From Chalara sp. BL73 (lineage: Eukaryota > Ascomycota > Leotiomycetes > Helotiales): 64,000 nt of DNA. Positions 23,753-34,534 of the stretch are shown in pieces. How positions within the stretch are numbered: position 1 is the first letter of the stretch; every line of letters begins with the position of its first letter. The position numbers and the translations under genes are program-made. The notes under the pieces are model-generated. The model saw only the letters and a program-made list of their open reading frames with translations, had not been told where the DNA came from and searched no databases. The stretch covers positions 1-64,000 of the forward strand of contig CAKJVC010000051.1 in NCBI GenBank assembly GCA_918026815.1. The letters run 5' to 3'.

Positions 23753-24573
23753 CTCTGGTATGGTAGGTCGAGCAGATTGCGGCTAGCAAGGAATCGACTA
23801 TCGAAGGTCTGAAATAATCGCTCAGTTTAATTCTTTTTCAATTAAATGCTGTGAAGATGCTCGAGCAAAGAGCCCTGTTCTTAACAATTGCTCGTACTTG
23901 CTTTTCAATATAATAGAAATATTATTACTCACCTACACAAAGAAAGTGAGGCTGACTAACGTCAAGCAGTCGTAGCAAGTATCTTATTTCGGTCTATCCC
24001 TACGGTTAGAACAATAAAATTGTTTCTTGGAACATATCATTGATTCTTACTTATCGCTCTGTTCTTGCTTGAAGTATTGTTGTTTTGTTCTCAGTTTGTG
24101 TTGTCATCTGAGAAGGCTATTGGGTTGTTGATCTGTTGGCTGTCATTCGAACACCGCCTTAGCAATAAAACTGACTACCATTGAATTTTTTTCATGCTTC
24201 TGACTGAAAAGAGCCATGTAATTCTGCAGCACCTTTGGGCTTTGTGCTCAGACATGCTATTTTCTTCTTTTACACAGAACCATCTCGAGACCGCTCAACT
24301 TGAGCGGCTTGCTGGACAAAAAAAATGAAAAATAGTGAATATCACTTACATTCCTCTCAATTCCAACCAACATCAAAAGCAAAAGCTAATATATCAACCT
24401 TCTGCAAACAGTCACCGCCGAAAATATTCAGATGCTCGATCGTTCTTTCTAGAAGGGGTGCGGTAGAAGCAGCTAATATCTCGAGAAATGGCCGCTCCGT
24501 TACGCTGTTATGTTGGCAGCGGAGGAGCATCTCCAGGAAGTCCAGCACAACCAAGGGACCGCTGTTTGACATT
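23753..24573. other. Intergenic
   Basis: AT-rich sequence between the two small minus-strand genes. The frames at 24325-24890 (+) are the shadow of the next gene. No repeat or RNA gene was seen. Confidence 0.5.
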
Positions 24574-25037
24574 TCACTCATGGGAACTTGGATGCGGTTT
24601 CCGAGATGCGTTAATTCCATCCTCTATCTTGATGCTGCTTCCGCTGAAATGGCTCCATGGCAGCCTCTCATTCTCCGGCGGAGGTACTTCTTCTGCTGGG
24701 TCGTCCGTTCTCTCGAAAGCCTTGCCCTTTGCAACTCGGCACCAAGGGCAATCGAACTTTCTGTAAAGCCTTCTTCGCTTGGCGTTAGCTGGCATCTGCA
24801 GGAGCGGAAGAGAAGCCCACATAGTAACGTACATATTTTCAGGCGGATCACTGGTGCGAGGACAAAACACGTTTGAGCCCTTCCTGTCACGAACTTCGCG
24901 GCAGTGGATAATCTTCGTCACTATGTGACACGGTGAGCTACTGGAGGGGGAAAGCAAGAACAGGGTTACTCTATACCCTTATGTACTGTTCTTTCCAGTC
25001 CACTGCATTCATGTTCGGTGATGATATAATGACACAT
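24574..25037 (-). CDS. Small Cys-containing protein starting MCHYIITEHEC
   Basis: Two exons fit. Exon 1 (24977-25037) starts MCHYIITEHECSGLERTVHK. A 56-nt intron (donor GTATAG, acceptor ATAG) follows. Exon 2 (24574-24920) continues VTKIIHCREVRDRKGSNVFC and later FDCPWCRVAKGKAF, ending in a Pro/Ser-rich tail HPSSHE-stop. Total 135 residues. The N-terminal MC...C pattern and the central CPWC knuckle suggest zinc binding. It shares its start pattern with the gene at 23543-23752 and lies head to head with the 847-residue gene at 25407. I chose ATG 25037 over an in-frame upstream one (25157) because the MC start is the shared feature. Function unknown. Confidence 0.5.
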
Positions 25038-25406
25038 ATTGATATCGGGATCAACAAGTGTGTATTCTATTGATAAGATTGAGTGTTGACTTGTGATTGA
25101 AATTACAAAACTCTTACTACCAAATATAGAGGTCTGCTCTTTGGCCCTTTCCTTCATTTTTGCCCATACTTCCTTCCTTTATTCTGCGCACAACAACAAT
25201 GAAACAAAGACCCTATATCCCTCAATACTTATTGTTCTGCATTTATGTTCGCTCTGCAGAGTAGCAGTCAAAAGGAACAAATTGCGCAAAGAACACACAA
25301 TAAATTGATTTGTTCTAGCTCAGTACTATATAAGATGGCGTCCACACGCGTCCAACTTGATTTTACCAAGAACCCGCCCGCGTGATAGCAGGAGAATAAT
25401 CGCATC
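25038..25406. promoter_or_regulatory. Divergent promoter region with TATA box
   Basis: This separates the minus-strand small protein from the plus-strand 847-residue gene. A clear TATATAAG box sits at 25327-25334, 73 bp before the ATG at 25407. It may serve both genes. Confidence 0.45.
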
Positions 25407-27950
25407 ATGAATCCACAGGAAGCCTGGTGTTCCTGTAGAGGTGAGGTAAGAATTTGCCAGGAATGCGGAAGAACTCACACGGAGTACAGAGAGAGATGCG
25501 AAGCCCATCAAGAAGAAGAGCCCGAGACAGTACGCGGAGGCAACCCAGTCTGGATTTCACGAACAGAATGTCCCCACTGCATCCAACAGCTTAGAAATGA
25601 AAGGGAACGGGAACGTTCTCACGTCGTCGCACCAGACCCAGACTTTGAACGAAATATTGAAGCAGTGTGGGCCCTCCATAAGTATTGGAGAAATGAACGG
25701 CCCAGCCCATTCACTGACGCTCAGCTAGAGATGCGATACTATCTTATGCTACAAAGCGGTGAAAGAATCCATCCTTTTGTTTCACCAAGGGATGTACGTG
25801 ACATGGTGCCTCCAGGCATGCTGGAAGTTTGGGATGCTGGTCGTGGTGTGCCTGATCCCATTCTACTTACAGATCTGCAGGAGTGCCTAGACAGACAGCG
25901 AGAGGCAGATGCCCATGGCGGAAGAATTTTGGACGAAGATCTTTTCTATAACCGAGATCGTGTCCTGGCTCGCCACCGTGAGAGGGTGAACCAACTGGTA
26001 ACTGTCTTGGGTCTTGAGGAGGCCCGACGCCGCATACAGGAGATGGCTCGCCATCGAGACCCAGATCCAACGGAGACTTCTGATCAGGATCTCTTGCTTG
26101 AATATCTTGCCACGCCACCGTTACCCTTCCAAGCTTACACGGAAAACTTCGGCGCCCATCTTGATTACAATTATTATCACCCTGATCGTGAGGCTTTGTT
26201 AATAGACATCGAGCACTATGTCAGATATCTGAATGAATACCCAGACAAGGACAGAAATTTCTTCCTTATTTTGGTCCGGAGAGTAGAAGACCATGTAAGA
26301 CAACACTGGAATTTCGTACCACGTCCTCCTGCGCTGTCCTTCCAAGATTGGTATGCTGCATATCGACGGCAGGATCCTCACTGCGGTGCTCTTTCTTCTA
26401 CAATAGGGGGTATATATACTAAATACCTGAACGGCCTGGACATGATTCAGCGTGAAGAAATTGATCGTTTGTTGGATGAACTAGACCGCATGGCAAGAAA
26501 CAATAGACGTTACCTTTACTATTTTTCCGGTAGCCTATGGCAACCTTACGAGGTGCAATCGGTGCCACATCTATACGCCGACCGGTTCAGGCCAATGACA
26601 TTCTTCGACTGGACCCAGAGTAGCCACCAAACTAGAACCAATCAGATTGAGCCTATCTTGAATTCCAGAGAATACATTCTTGAAGCCCATATCTCCACCT
26701 ATGAATATGAGTATCTAAGCCAACAGGGGCGGTATAATGGCCACGAGATTCAAGAGTTCAGAGCTCGGCGTGAAGCTATCCATGATCGAAGAGCTGACTT
26801 TGACTTTTCTCCAGAAGGACAGACTCAACTGCTCAGCTTCAGGAGATATAGGTATCAAGATCCCGATTATCTTCAAGCCTGGGCGGATGCTCTCTCAAGC
26901 TATGAGCAATACTTATCATGGCATCCAGGTTCGCCGCTCCAACAATTCATCGCTGTGCGCGATCGCTGGGTTAATTCTGAGCGAGAAGCTTTCGAGGCAC
27001 GCTCAGAACTACTACAGGAAGAGTTTTACGACCAGGAGAAGCTTGAGAAGATACTGGAGGGGCTGCGTAATATCTTGGATCGTCTACAGCAAAGAGATCT
27101 AGGTGAAGGTGAACTCGCCCAAAGGATAAAAGCTATCATTGGGAATATCGACCAGCACGGACACAGATTGCCACAATTATGGCTAGACTCACGACTCCAA
27201 AAAATAGCGGAGGATTATCCACCATTAGAGGAACCAATAGCTGACGAAATTGATGTGAGTCTACGAGATGAGACAAGTGGAAGCGCCTCCGACTCCACTG
27301 GTGATCGGTCCGTGGTTGATAGAGACGGAAGAGGTGAAGAGATCCAGCAAGCGCTGAACCGAAGAAATGCCATGTTGGGTAATCATAACAGAATATTACT
27401 CGATCTTTCGAATGCCAGTGCTCCTGATCAAGAATACATGGCGGAGATGAATCGATATAACCTTGAACTCTCGCAATTTCAGCGGGACATGGCACACCTG
27501 AATAATCCCAGTGGGCAAATTTCTTTGGGTTCGGTCTCCGATGGCTCCGATGGCTCCGATGACTTTGAATTATTTGAAGATGAGGTGTCTATGCCTGGGA
27601 TCCCTCTTACGCATCAAAACCTGCCAACCCGACCAGACCTTCAGGATCTTCCAGACGGTCATATTCGACCAGGACTCGACTCCGCGAGAGTGATTGCGGC
27701 GGTCACGCAGGAGCTGGCCATCCATGAAGCTAGGCGCCGGCTCAGAGGCGAGCGCCCAGCGGAGATGCCTGACTCAGAGGAATGGCAGAGCGATGATTCT
27801 TCCCCCAACGCTCAGAGCGACGGTGACGGCATAAGACTCGATCCTCTGCGCGAGAGCGAGGAACGCGACCAAACTCCGATAACCATAACCTTAACCCGGC
27901 GCGTTGACGACAATCATGAGGCTACTTCCGACTCTGAATCCGAGGAGTAG
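25407..27950 (+). CDS. 847-residue single-exon protein of unknown function with N-terminal Cys cluster
   Basis: An uninterrupted frame from ATG 25407 to TAG 27950. The first 70 residues contain a possible zinc-binding set: CSC at 8-10, CQEC at 18-21 followed by GRTH, C at 32, and CPHC at about 55-58. The middle (residues 75-600) is highly charged and rich in Arg, Asp, Tyr and Trp with helical texture and many Tyr/Trp pairs (HKYWRNERPSPFTDAQLEMR; YLSWHPGSPLQQF). The last 200 residues are acidic with SDGSDGSDDFELF and a Glu/Ser-rich end. No membrane segment or signal peptide. I do not recognise any family in the main body. Codon quality and length leave little doubt that it is a real gene. Its neighbours on the left share the cysteine-start style. 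Confidence 0.85.
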   Translation: MNPQEAWCSCRGEVRICQECGRTHTEYRERCEAHQEEEPETVRGGNPVWISRTECPHCIQQLRNERERERSHVVAPDPDFERNIEAVWALHKYWRNERPSPFTDAQLEMRYYLMLQSGERIHPFVSPRDVRDMVPPGMLEVWDAGRGVPDPILLTDLQECLDRQREADAHGGRILDEDLFYNRDRVLARHRERVNQLVTVLGLEEARRRIQEMARHRDPDPTETSDQDLLLEYLATPPLPFQAYTENFGAHLDYNYYHPDREALLIDIEHYVRYLNEYPDKDRNFFLILVRRVEDHVRQHWNFVPRPPALSFQDWYAAYRRQDPHCGALSSTIGGIYTKYLNGLDMIQREEIDRLLDELDRMARNNRRYLYYFSGSLWQPYEVQSVPHLYADRFRPMTFFDWTQSSHQTRTNQIEPILNSREYILEAHISTYEYEYLSQQGRYNGHEIQEFRARREAIHDRRADFDFSPEGQTQLLSFRRYRYQDPDYLQAWADALSSYEQYLSWHPGSPLQQFIAVRDRWVNSEREAFEARSELLQEEFYDQEKLEKILEGLRNILDRLQQRDLGEGELAQRIKAIIGNIDQHGHRLPQLWLDSRLQKIAEDYPPLEEPIADEIDVSLRDETSGSASDSTGDRSVVDRDGRGEEIQQALNRRNAMLGNHNRILLDLSNASAPDQEYMAEMNRYNLELSQFQRDMAHLNNPSGQISLGSVSDGSDGSDDFELFEDEVSMPGIPLTHQNLPTRPDLQDLPDGHIRPGLDSARVIAAVTQELAIHEARRRLRGERPAEMPDSEEWQSDDSSPNAQSDGDGIRLDPLRESEERDQTPITITLTRRVDDNHEATSDSESEE

Positions 27951-28836
27951 AAGGTGAGTTGAAGAGAAGGTAGGTTAGAAAAAAGTAGGGGGTTACTGCA
28001 AGGTAGGTTCAAGGTAAGCTAGGGTAGGGTGCTTCCCTTTACAAGCAGTCGATATGTTTTCGTTTACTTTTCCTAATTGATGCAAATTGTTTAAGAAATT
28101 GCTGAGCAGAAGCGGATTTTCTGACGTGTGGTGGATATAAATTTGACCTATATAAGCCGAAGAATCTGATGATCAATGTGGCGGGTATCTGCAAGGGGAA
28201 TGCCATTTGTAGTGCTCTCCATGAAAGGAGTAGCAAAGCGTAAGTATATATCGCCACATCTCCTGTGCCTGCGTACTTTCCTCTTGAAAAATAAGTCCTC
28301 GGTCGGATGTTTTCACCGTTCACTTTTCATTGTTGTTTAGATCGAGAGTCCAAGAAATGAATATCTTTGTCCGGCCCTTTGTTCGCGGAAGCTAGTCATT
28401 CAGTACTTTTAGTCACAAAAGATGTGACCTACTGGCGTTAGCCTTGAGAACGCAGTAAACTAGTTTTAACATGTGCAATTTATTTGGTGAACTTACACTG
28501 TTTCGAAACAGGCCATATAACCGTGAGCGCTGCAGATTAAATGGCTGTGCTTGAACCTGCGTGACGGTTAATACGTAACATCAACTTATAGATTTCCCAG
28601 GGGAGAAATTTAAGGCGACGAATTTGTGGCTATCACCACCAAGTATCTTATCCATATTATTACATTTAGTTAAACTAAGAAAAATAAAGGCCTCGCTTGC
28701 TGGTAGACCTTTTCAAAGTACGCACGCTAAATCCGAGCACGGAATCACCTTTTCAACGCCTCTGTGAGTGTCCCATATCTCCTCTGTGCCAATCGGTGTA
28801 AATATAAATGAGTTAACGCCGCATCCCAAAAAATAC
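27951..28836. other. Convergent intergenic region
   Basis: 3' flanks of the 847-residue gene (+) and DUG3 (-). Directly after the stop is a run of AGGTA-type repeats (AAGGTAGG, AAGGTAGGTT, AAGGTAAG; 27966-28028). No gene seen. Confidence 0.5.
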
Positions 28837-30363
28837 CTAGTTTAGCTCTGGGAAATACTGAGCGATTTTCAATGGATCACCATACGCAACGGCTCGAGGT
28901 TCTGGCTCATCGGGCTCCTGGTATTGCTGATGGATCAGGTTCTCTCGTCCATTTCCACTTAAGCTCTTACGCTTCTTCTTGGTGTTGCCAAGCTCCTGGG
29001 GCTTTTGGCTAGTGTTGACGTTCTTGAGTGAAGAAAGATGCCGAATATCACTACTGCCTGGAGTTGGCAGTGGCGTAGGGTCTGAAGATACTGTAAGTGG
29101 TGGCGACATGTGCATTGACGGGGTAAGGTTGGAAGTAAGGCCGTCGTTGAGCGGTGACGATCCAAGAAATCGTTGGTTGATTGATGAGATTGCTGGTTTA
29201 GTAGTAGGGGCAGCAGTTCCTTTCTCATCGCTAACAAGCCCTCTGTCATGTACGAGGTTTGAAGAACGAGAATAATAGGGGTTGTGGTTGTAGTACTCAT
29301 CAATGATTGGGTGAACCATGACAGTTTGCTTGTGGATCGTTATGACGGAGTTGGTGGGGACGGTGACCCAGGATTCTATTTTCATTGTTAGCTTAACTTT
29401 TCAGAACATTTGAGTTGCACATACGTCGCTCAAAGGTCAAGGGTTCGCTTGCGACCAGAACAATATCCGCGCCCTTGTCCTTTCGATCCATCTGATATTG
29501 ACCCTTCTGGCTCCGATCCTCCCAGCTTGTTCCAGAGGAATAGAATAAGCTGGCTGCTTCTTCTGTCAAGCTACTAACATATCTTGTGCAGACCACACTA
29601 TGCCCATCCGATAGCGCAAAGTTCAAAAGGCTTCGAGTATCCTCCCCTTCAGCTAGAATATTTTCAGGGATTGCTTTGATAAGGTCGTTGATATTCTTGA
29701 TAGTCTTCAGCATCGCTTGTCGCAGAACTGTAGGGCCAAAACCTTCAGGTGGGGGTGAGCTTGGATCGTGACCCATTCGCTCCAATGTATCTAGGTACAA
29801 TGCAAATGCCCACTCGCTATCTGTCGACCCATGTGCAGCGTTGAACCATTTATCGGCTAGCTGTCCTTGCAAGCGTCGTCTAATATGTGTCCAGCCTCCT
29901 AATCCCCCATTATGCATCCACATCAAGCTTCGGTAGTAGAAGGGGTGGCAGTTATCATCGCTGAGCGATCCTTGTGTTGTAGCACGAACATGGGCAAAGA
30001 TGAGGCGCGAAGCTGTCTTGGAGGCGATTCGTTGAAGATTGATGCAGTTCCATGCTGGGATTGTAGACGTGAATATGCAGGGCTCTGGACCAAGATTTTG
30101 ATCCGTATAATATCCTATGCCAAAACCATCGCCTGCAAGGGTTAGTATCCTCTCGCAAGGATGAACATGCTGACGAACCATTGTGAGGCCTCCTCATATC
30201 CAGTCGAAGCCTAGAGTCGAAAGATTGCTTGAGAATCGAGTGCGATGGGTCAAGAATCAATTTTGAAAGTAAGATCTCATCGGAGCCCTTATACACCTGG
30301 AATCAATTGATCAGCATGCGTTTGTTGATACTGGTGAGCATCCGTTACCAGGAATCGGCACAT
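28837..30363 (-). CDS. DUG3: Class II glutamine amidotransferase, Dug3-like (glutathione breakdown)
   Basis: In yeast the Dug2-Dug3 pair hydrolyses the gamma-glutamyl bond of glutathione in the cytosol. Four exons fit: 30349-30363 (15 nt, MCRFL), 30179-30296, 29425-30132 and 28837-29375, with introns of 46-52 nt. After start-Met removal, Cys2 is the expected N-terminal nucleophile. Family marks follow: GDGFGIGYY, FAHVRATTQGSLSDDNCHPF, the MHNGGLGGW substrate loop, and STDSEWAFALYLDTL. The last exon adds a long Ser/Pro-rich tail (about residues 290-465) with a basic KKKRKS stretch that looks disordered. The start exon is so short that automatic gene callers could miss it, but only it supplies the catalytic cysteine. 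Its promoter is shared with the divergent MGM1. Confidence 0.93.
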
Positions 30364-31025
30364 GGTCGCGACAGGACGGGAGGCGCGGATTATCGACTTG
30401 CTGTGGATTGCTGCTTTCCCTCCAATCCACGATGGCAAAATCTGTAGCTATCCCTAAGCTTTTATGGGGAGAAAATTGAATGTGGATGGACACAGTTGAG
30501 TCAAACATCGGAAAGATAGGGCGAGGCTGATATGAGAGACAGATGGCGCAATTGCTTGACCAGTCACCGCTCGAGAAGGAGATGGCCAGCTGGTTGACTG
30601 CAATTAGTTTGGAAGAATGTAGGAGATGAGAATTGTGATACAAAGCCTTTTATTTGGAGCAAGAAAAGGAAAAGAAATCATGGATGCAATAATGGGATTC
30701 AATTTATCTCTAAGTATCCTTTATCTAGTTGGGATGAAGGGGAGTACACAAGTGCAAGCTCTCTACTAAGTTGTCCCCTGTAAGTAGGGCAGTCAGGCTT
30801 CATTAAGTAAGGTGGAGGTTGAAAAGCTGTGACGACAATCTCTACTAGCCACAGCAGCACCAGCCACACATCACCCCAGCACTATCGGGCTACCAACTTT
30901 CATTTCATGCGTCGTCGAGTATCTAATCCCCCCATTCACACCCCCCCAAAAGGAAAATTATAGTTCGCTCATCCCATGACTTCTCTTTATTCCAATCTCT
31001 CCCACTATATTCCAGCTTGGCTACC
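30364..31025. promoter_or_regulatory. Divergent promoter region of DUG3 and MGM1
   Basis: About 660 bp between two divergent starts. It has a pyrimidine-rich stretch before MGM1 (30930-31015, with runs of C and T) typical of fungal 5' leaders. No clear TATA box. Confidence 0.45.
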
Positions 31026-34000
31026 ATGAGTGGAAGACTCATAGCAGCCAGGCTCCAGCCTCTGGCACAAAGAGCCGTCAGAGGAACGCGTCAAATTCAT
31101 CACCATGGCTCTTCATCCACCGGCGGATTGCTCAGGTCAGATGCAGCGGTGCGCGCAGCAAGGCGGCGGATATGGCCTGCTGGATATACCCCGTTCTCCA
31201 ATGCTGTAGCAGTGCGAAATGCGAGCTTCGCGAGGATGCTACCAAAGCTATTCGCCAAATTCGTAAGAATCCCGGCGATGTTTGGGGGAGCTACCATAGC
31301 TGGCCTCGCATATATTCAGTATCAAGCAGCCCGTATGTCCTATCATGCATTGTAGCGCATGTAAATACTAACATGATGCGCAGAGGCCGGAAACTATGCC
31401 ATGGACGTGCTTGGCAGGACAACAGATACGGTAACCGGTGTTGCTGGCAATCTGTTTGGCAGTGCTAGAGATATTGCGGAACAGACTCGGCAAGGGTGGC
31501 AAAATACGACAGAGCAAGTAGAATGGCCTGAGTGGATGCAGAAAATACTACGAGTTAATGAAAATGCTTCAGGGGAGAGTGGTGAAGGAGGTAGCGGCGG
31601 ACCAGAACCACCAAAGCAAAGCAGACTGGGAGCTGGCGCAGGAGCCGCTACTGCAACAGCTGCAGCATATGGCTATGAGCAATCGCCCGAAGATGACGAG
31701 AGACCTGGAGAAGAAGTGGCCCGCGACGACCAAATGATGGTTCTTACCAAAAAGATGATTGAGATCCGCAGCATATTACAGACAGTCGGACAATCAAACA
31801 CGTTAACTCTACCCTCAATTGTGGTAATTGGATCACAATCATCTGGGAAAAGCTCGGTTTTGGAAGCAATAGTTGGGCATGAATTTCTCCCGAAGGGCTC
31901 AAACATGGTCACGCGAAGACCTATTGAGCTGACGCTCGTTAACACACCCAATGCGCAAGCTGAGTATGGCGAGTTCCCAGCGCTTGGCTTAGGAAAGATC
32001 ACGGACTTTTCTCATATCCAGCGAACTTTAACAGAACTTAACCTGGCAGTGCCAGACTCGGAATGTGTTTCTGACGACCCGATCCAGCTCACTATATCGT
32101 CTCCTTATGTACCAGACTTATCATTAATTGATTTGCCTGGCTATATTCAGGTCGTCGGGCGCGATCAGCCGTTGGAATTAAAACAGAAGATTGCCGACCT
32201 ATGCGATAAATACATTCAGCCGCCAAACGTAATTCTCGCTATTTCAGCAGCGGACGTAGATCTAGCCAACTCTACAGCCTTGCGGGCAAGCCGAAGGGTA
32301 GATCCGCGTGGTGAGCGGACCATCGGCGTTGTGACTAAGATGGATCTTGTTGATGCCACCAGAGGAGCTGCCATCTTGAACGATAAGAAATATCCGCTCA
32401 GACTTGGCTACGTAGGTGTCGTATCTAAGGTACCTACACAGACTGGTTCAATCTGGAAAAAAGGTAGTGGCAGCATCACGTCTGCTATAACCAGGAATGA
32501 AAACGCTTACTTCTCGTCACACCCCTTTGAATTTGGACCAGAGGCTGGATTAGCTGTAGGAACGACCACTCTTCGCAAAAAGCTTATGCAGGTTCTTGAA
32601 CAGACTATGGCGGCTTCGCTTCAGTCTACATCTACTGCCATTCAACAAGAGCTCGAAGAGGCTACTTATGAATTCAAAGTCCAATATAACGACCGACCTC
32701 TGTCAGCAGAATCATACCTTGCGGAAAGTCTAGACTCATTCAAGCATTCTTTCAAGGAGTTTGCTGAGAACTTCGGCAGGCCTCAAGTCAGAGAAATCCT
32801 AAAGCAAGAACTAGACCAGAAAGTCTTGGATCTGTTAGCAGCCAGATACTGGAACAAACCAGTTGCTAGCCTATCTCCGCCACCTCCCGAACCAGACTCA
32901 TTAGCCGATCTTCCCAAAGCAGATCCAGACTCTCTGTATTGGCATCGCAAGCTTGATGCATCATCGTCAGCACTTACTAAGTTGGGAATCGGCCGGTTGG
33001 CAACAACAGTCGTAGCTAACGCCATTCAAGCTAATGTTGATAAGTTGATCGCACAGTCAACATTTGCGTCACATCCATTTGCCCGACAAGCAATTACTGA
33101 GGCTGCGTCGGGAATTTTGAATGAGAGGTTCTACAGCACCAGCGATCAAGTCGAAAACTGTATCAAGCCATACAAGTTTGAGATTGATGTTGAAGATGGA
33201 GAGTGGGCGCGTGGCCGGGAGAATATCACAGGGGTGTTGAAAGAAGAGTTAAGAGCAGTGGAAGAGGCTACAAAGCAAGTTGAGAAAGAAGTCGGCGGAA
33301 AGAGGAAATTAAAGGATGTAGTATCGTTCGTTGAGAAATGTCGTTCAGGGTACATCAATATCGAAGGCGATGGAACTGCCGCCAGCGGTGCAGGTGGATT
33401 TAGCTCTGCCCTGTTGCAGAAAGGTAAATCTTTATAATTCCCCTTCAAGCCACATTCTAACGCATTTTCATAGGAAGAGAAGCAGCATTCTTATCAGACC
33501 GCGCTGCTCTTCTCCGCATGAGACTTACGGCTCTTCGCTCAAAACAATGCGCCAACCCACAGAATAAATATCATTGTCCAGAGATATTTCTGGACGTGGT
33601 GTCCACCAAACTCACATCCACTGCGGTGCTCTTCTTGAATGTAGAGCTTCTCTCGGAGTTTTTCTATAGGTATGTTTGATTGCATATTAAACTTCATGGA
33701 TCTTATTACACCTGCAAACCTGATGATTTCAAAACAATGCATAGTTCATCTGAGGCTATCAGCCCCTGAATGACACAAATCAGCAACGTCTTTCGCTCCT
33801 ATCTGATTTCCACATTCTATATCACAATGTCATGTTGCCTTTAAGCGGTGCAATGCTGACCATACTTAGCTTCCCCCGAGAACTAGACATCCGCCTCGGT
33901 CGAGGCCTAAGCAAAGAAGAAGTCGAGCGGTTTGCTCGCGAAGATCCCAAAGTCAAGGCGCACTTGGAAGTTATTCGACGAAAGGAGCTCCTCGAGCTTG

Positions 34001-34107
34001 TCCTCGGCAAGATGGAAGGGCTGCGGGACCTAGACGTGCAAGAGAAAGCACGAAGGGCGTCAAGCGGGGCAAAGAAGGCACCTAAGAAACAGGGATGGCT
34101 GTTCTAG
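31026..34107 (+). CDS. MGM1: Mgm1, dynamin-like GTPase of mitochondrial inner-membrane fusion
   Basis: OPA1/Mgm1 family GTPase that fuses mitochondrial inner membranes and shapes cristae. Exons: 31026-31332, 31384-33423, 33474-33669 and 33870-34107, together 927 codons in phase. The start ATG 31026 opens an Arg/Ser-rich mitochondrial presequence. A hydrophobic segment at about residues 86-103 (PAMFGGATIAGLAYIQY) is the inner-membrane anchor. The GTPase motifs are complete: G1 GSQSSGKSS (252-260), G3 DLPG (352-355) and G4 TKMD (420-423). The middle and effector regions follow, ending with FPRELDIRLGRGLSKEEVER and a Lys-rich tail. The third intron is about 200 nt, four times the usual length here. 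No frame break. The identity is very secure. Confidence 0.97.
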
Positions 34108-34534
34108 GCCTCATGATGTGTTATTTATGTGGGCAAGCATTCTGTATAATGAGTTACGCGGCGTTGGCGATGGACGGAATGAAAGTTTGTGATATCACGG
34201 ATCCGCTCCTCTGGTTATAGGTAGATTCTTGGAGTTTGACTGTTCATAAAGCGTTCGCTACTTAGCTATATCATCCACCCCTCCCAACCATGCATCTTAT
34301 CTCTCGCTTGAGTGAAATTATAGTTTCACAAACTACTTCCTCTGACACATAGGTAAATTCTGGTATTGTGTATAATCTCTTGCTTCTGATATATATTTAC
34401 CTCTCCCACGCACTTGGTCATTATCTCATAACGCCATCCTACTCATGCCCTATATATAACCAATGTCTGACCAAAATCTTCGTCTCCAAAGTATAAAACA
34501 AGAAGTAAAGCTGTTGTACATATGCACATGAGTC
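34108..34534. other. Convergent 3' intergenic region
   Basis: 3' flanks of MGM1 (+) and ZRG17 (-). AT-rich with several possible polyadenylation signals. No gene. Confidence 0.6.

Noticed and set aside
24357..24890. Plus- and minus-strand frames around 24.3-24.9 kb apart from the small Cys protein
   Set aside because: They overlap the spliced minus-strand gene in other frames and have no cysteine pattern or domain of their own.
31673..32002. 109-codon minus-strand frame within MGM1
   Set aside because: It is antisense to the GTPase domain, whose sense frame is unambiguous; it is a shadow frame.
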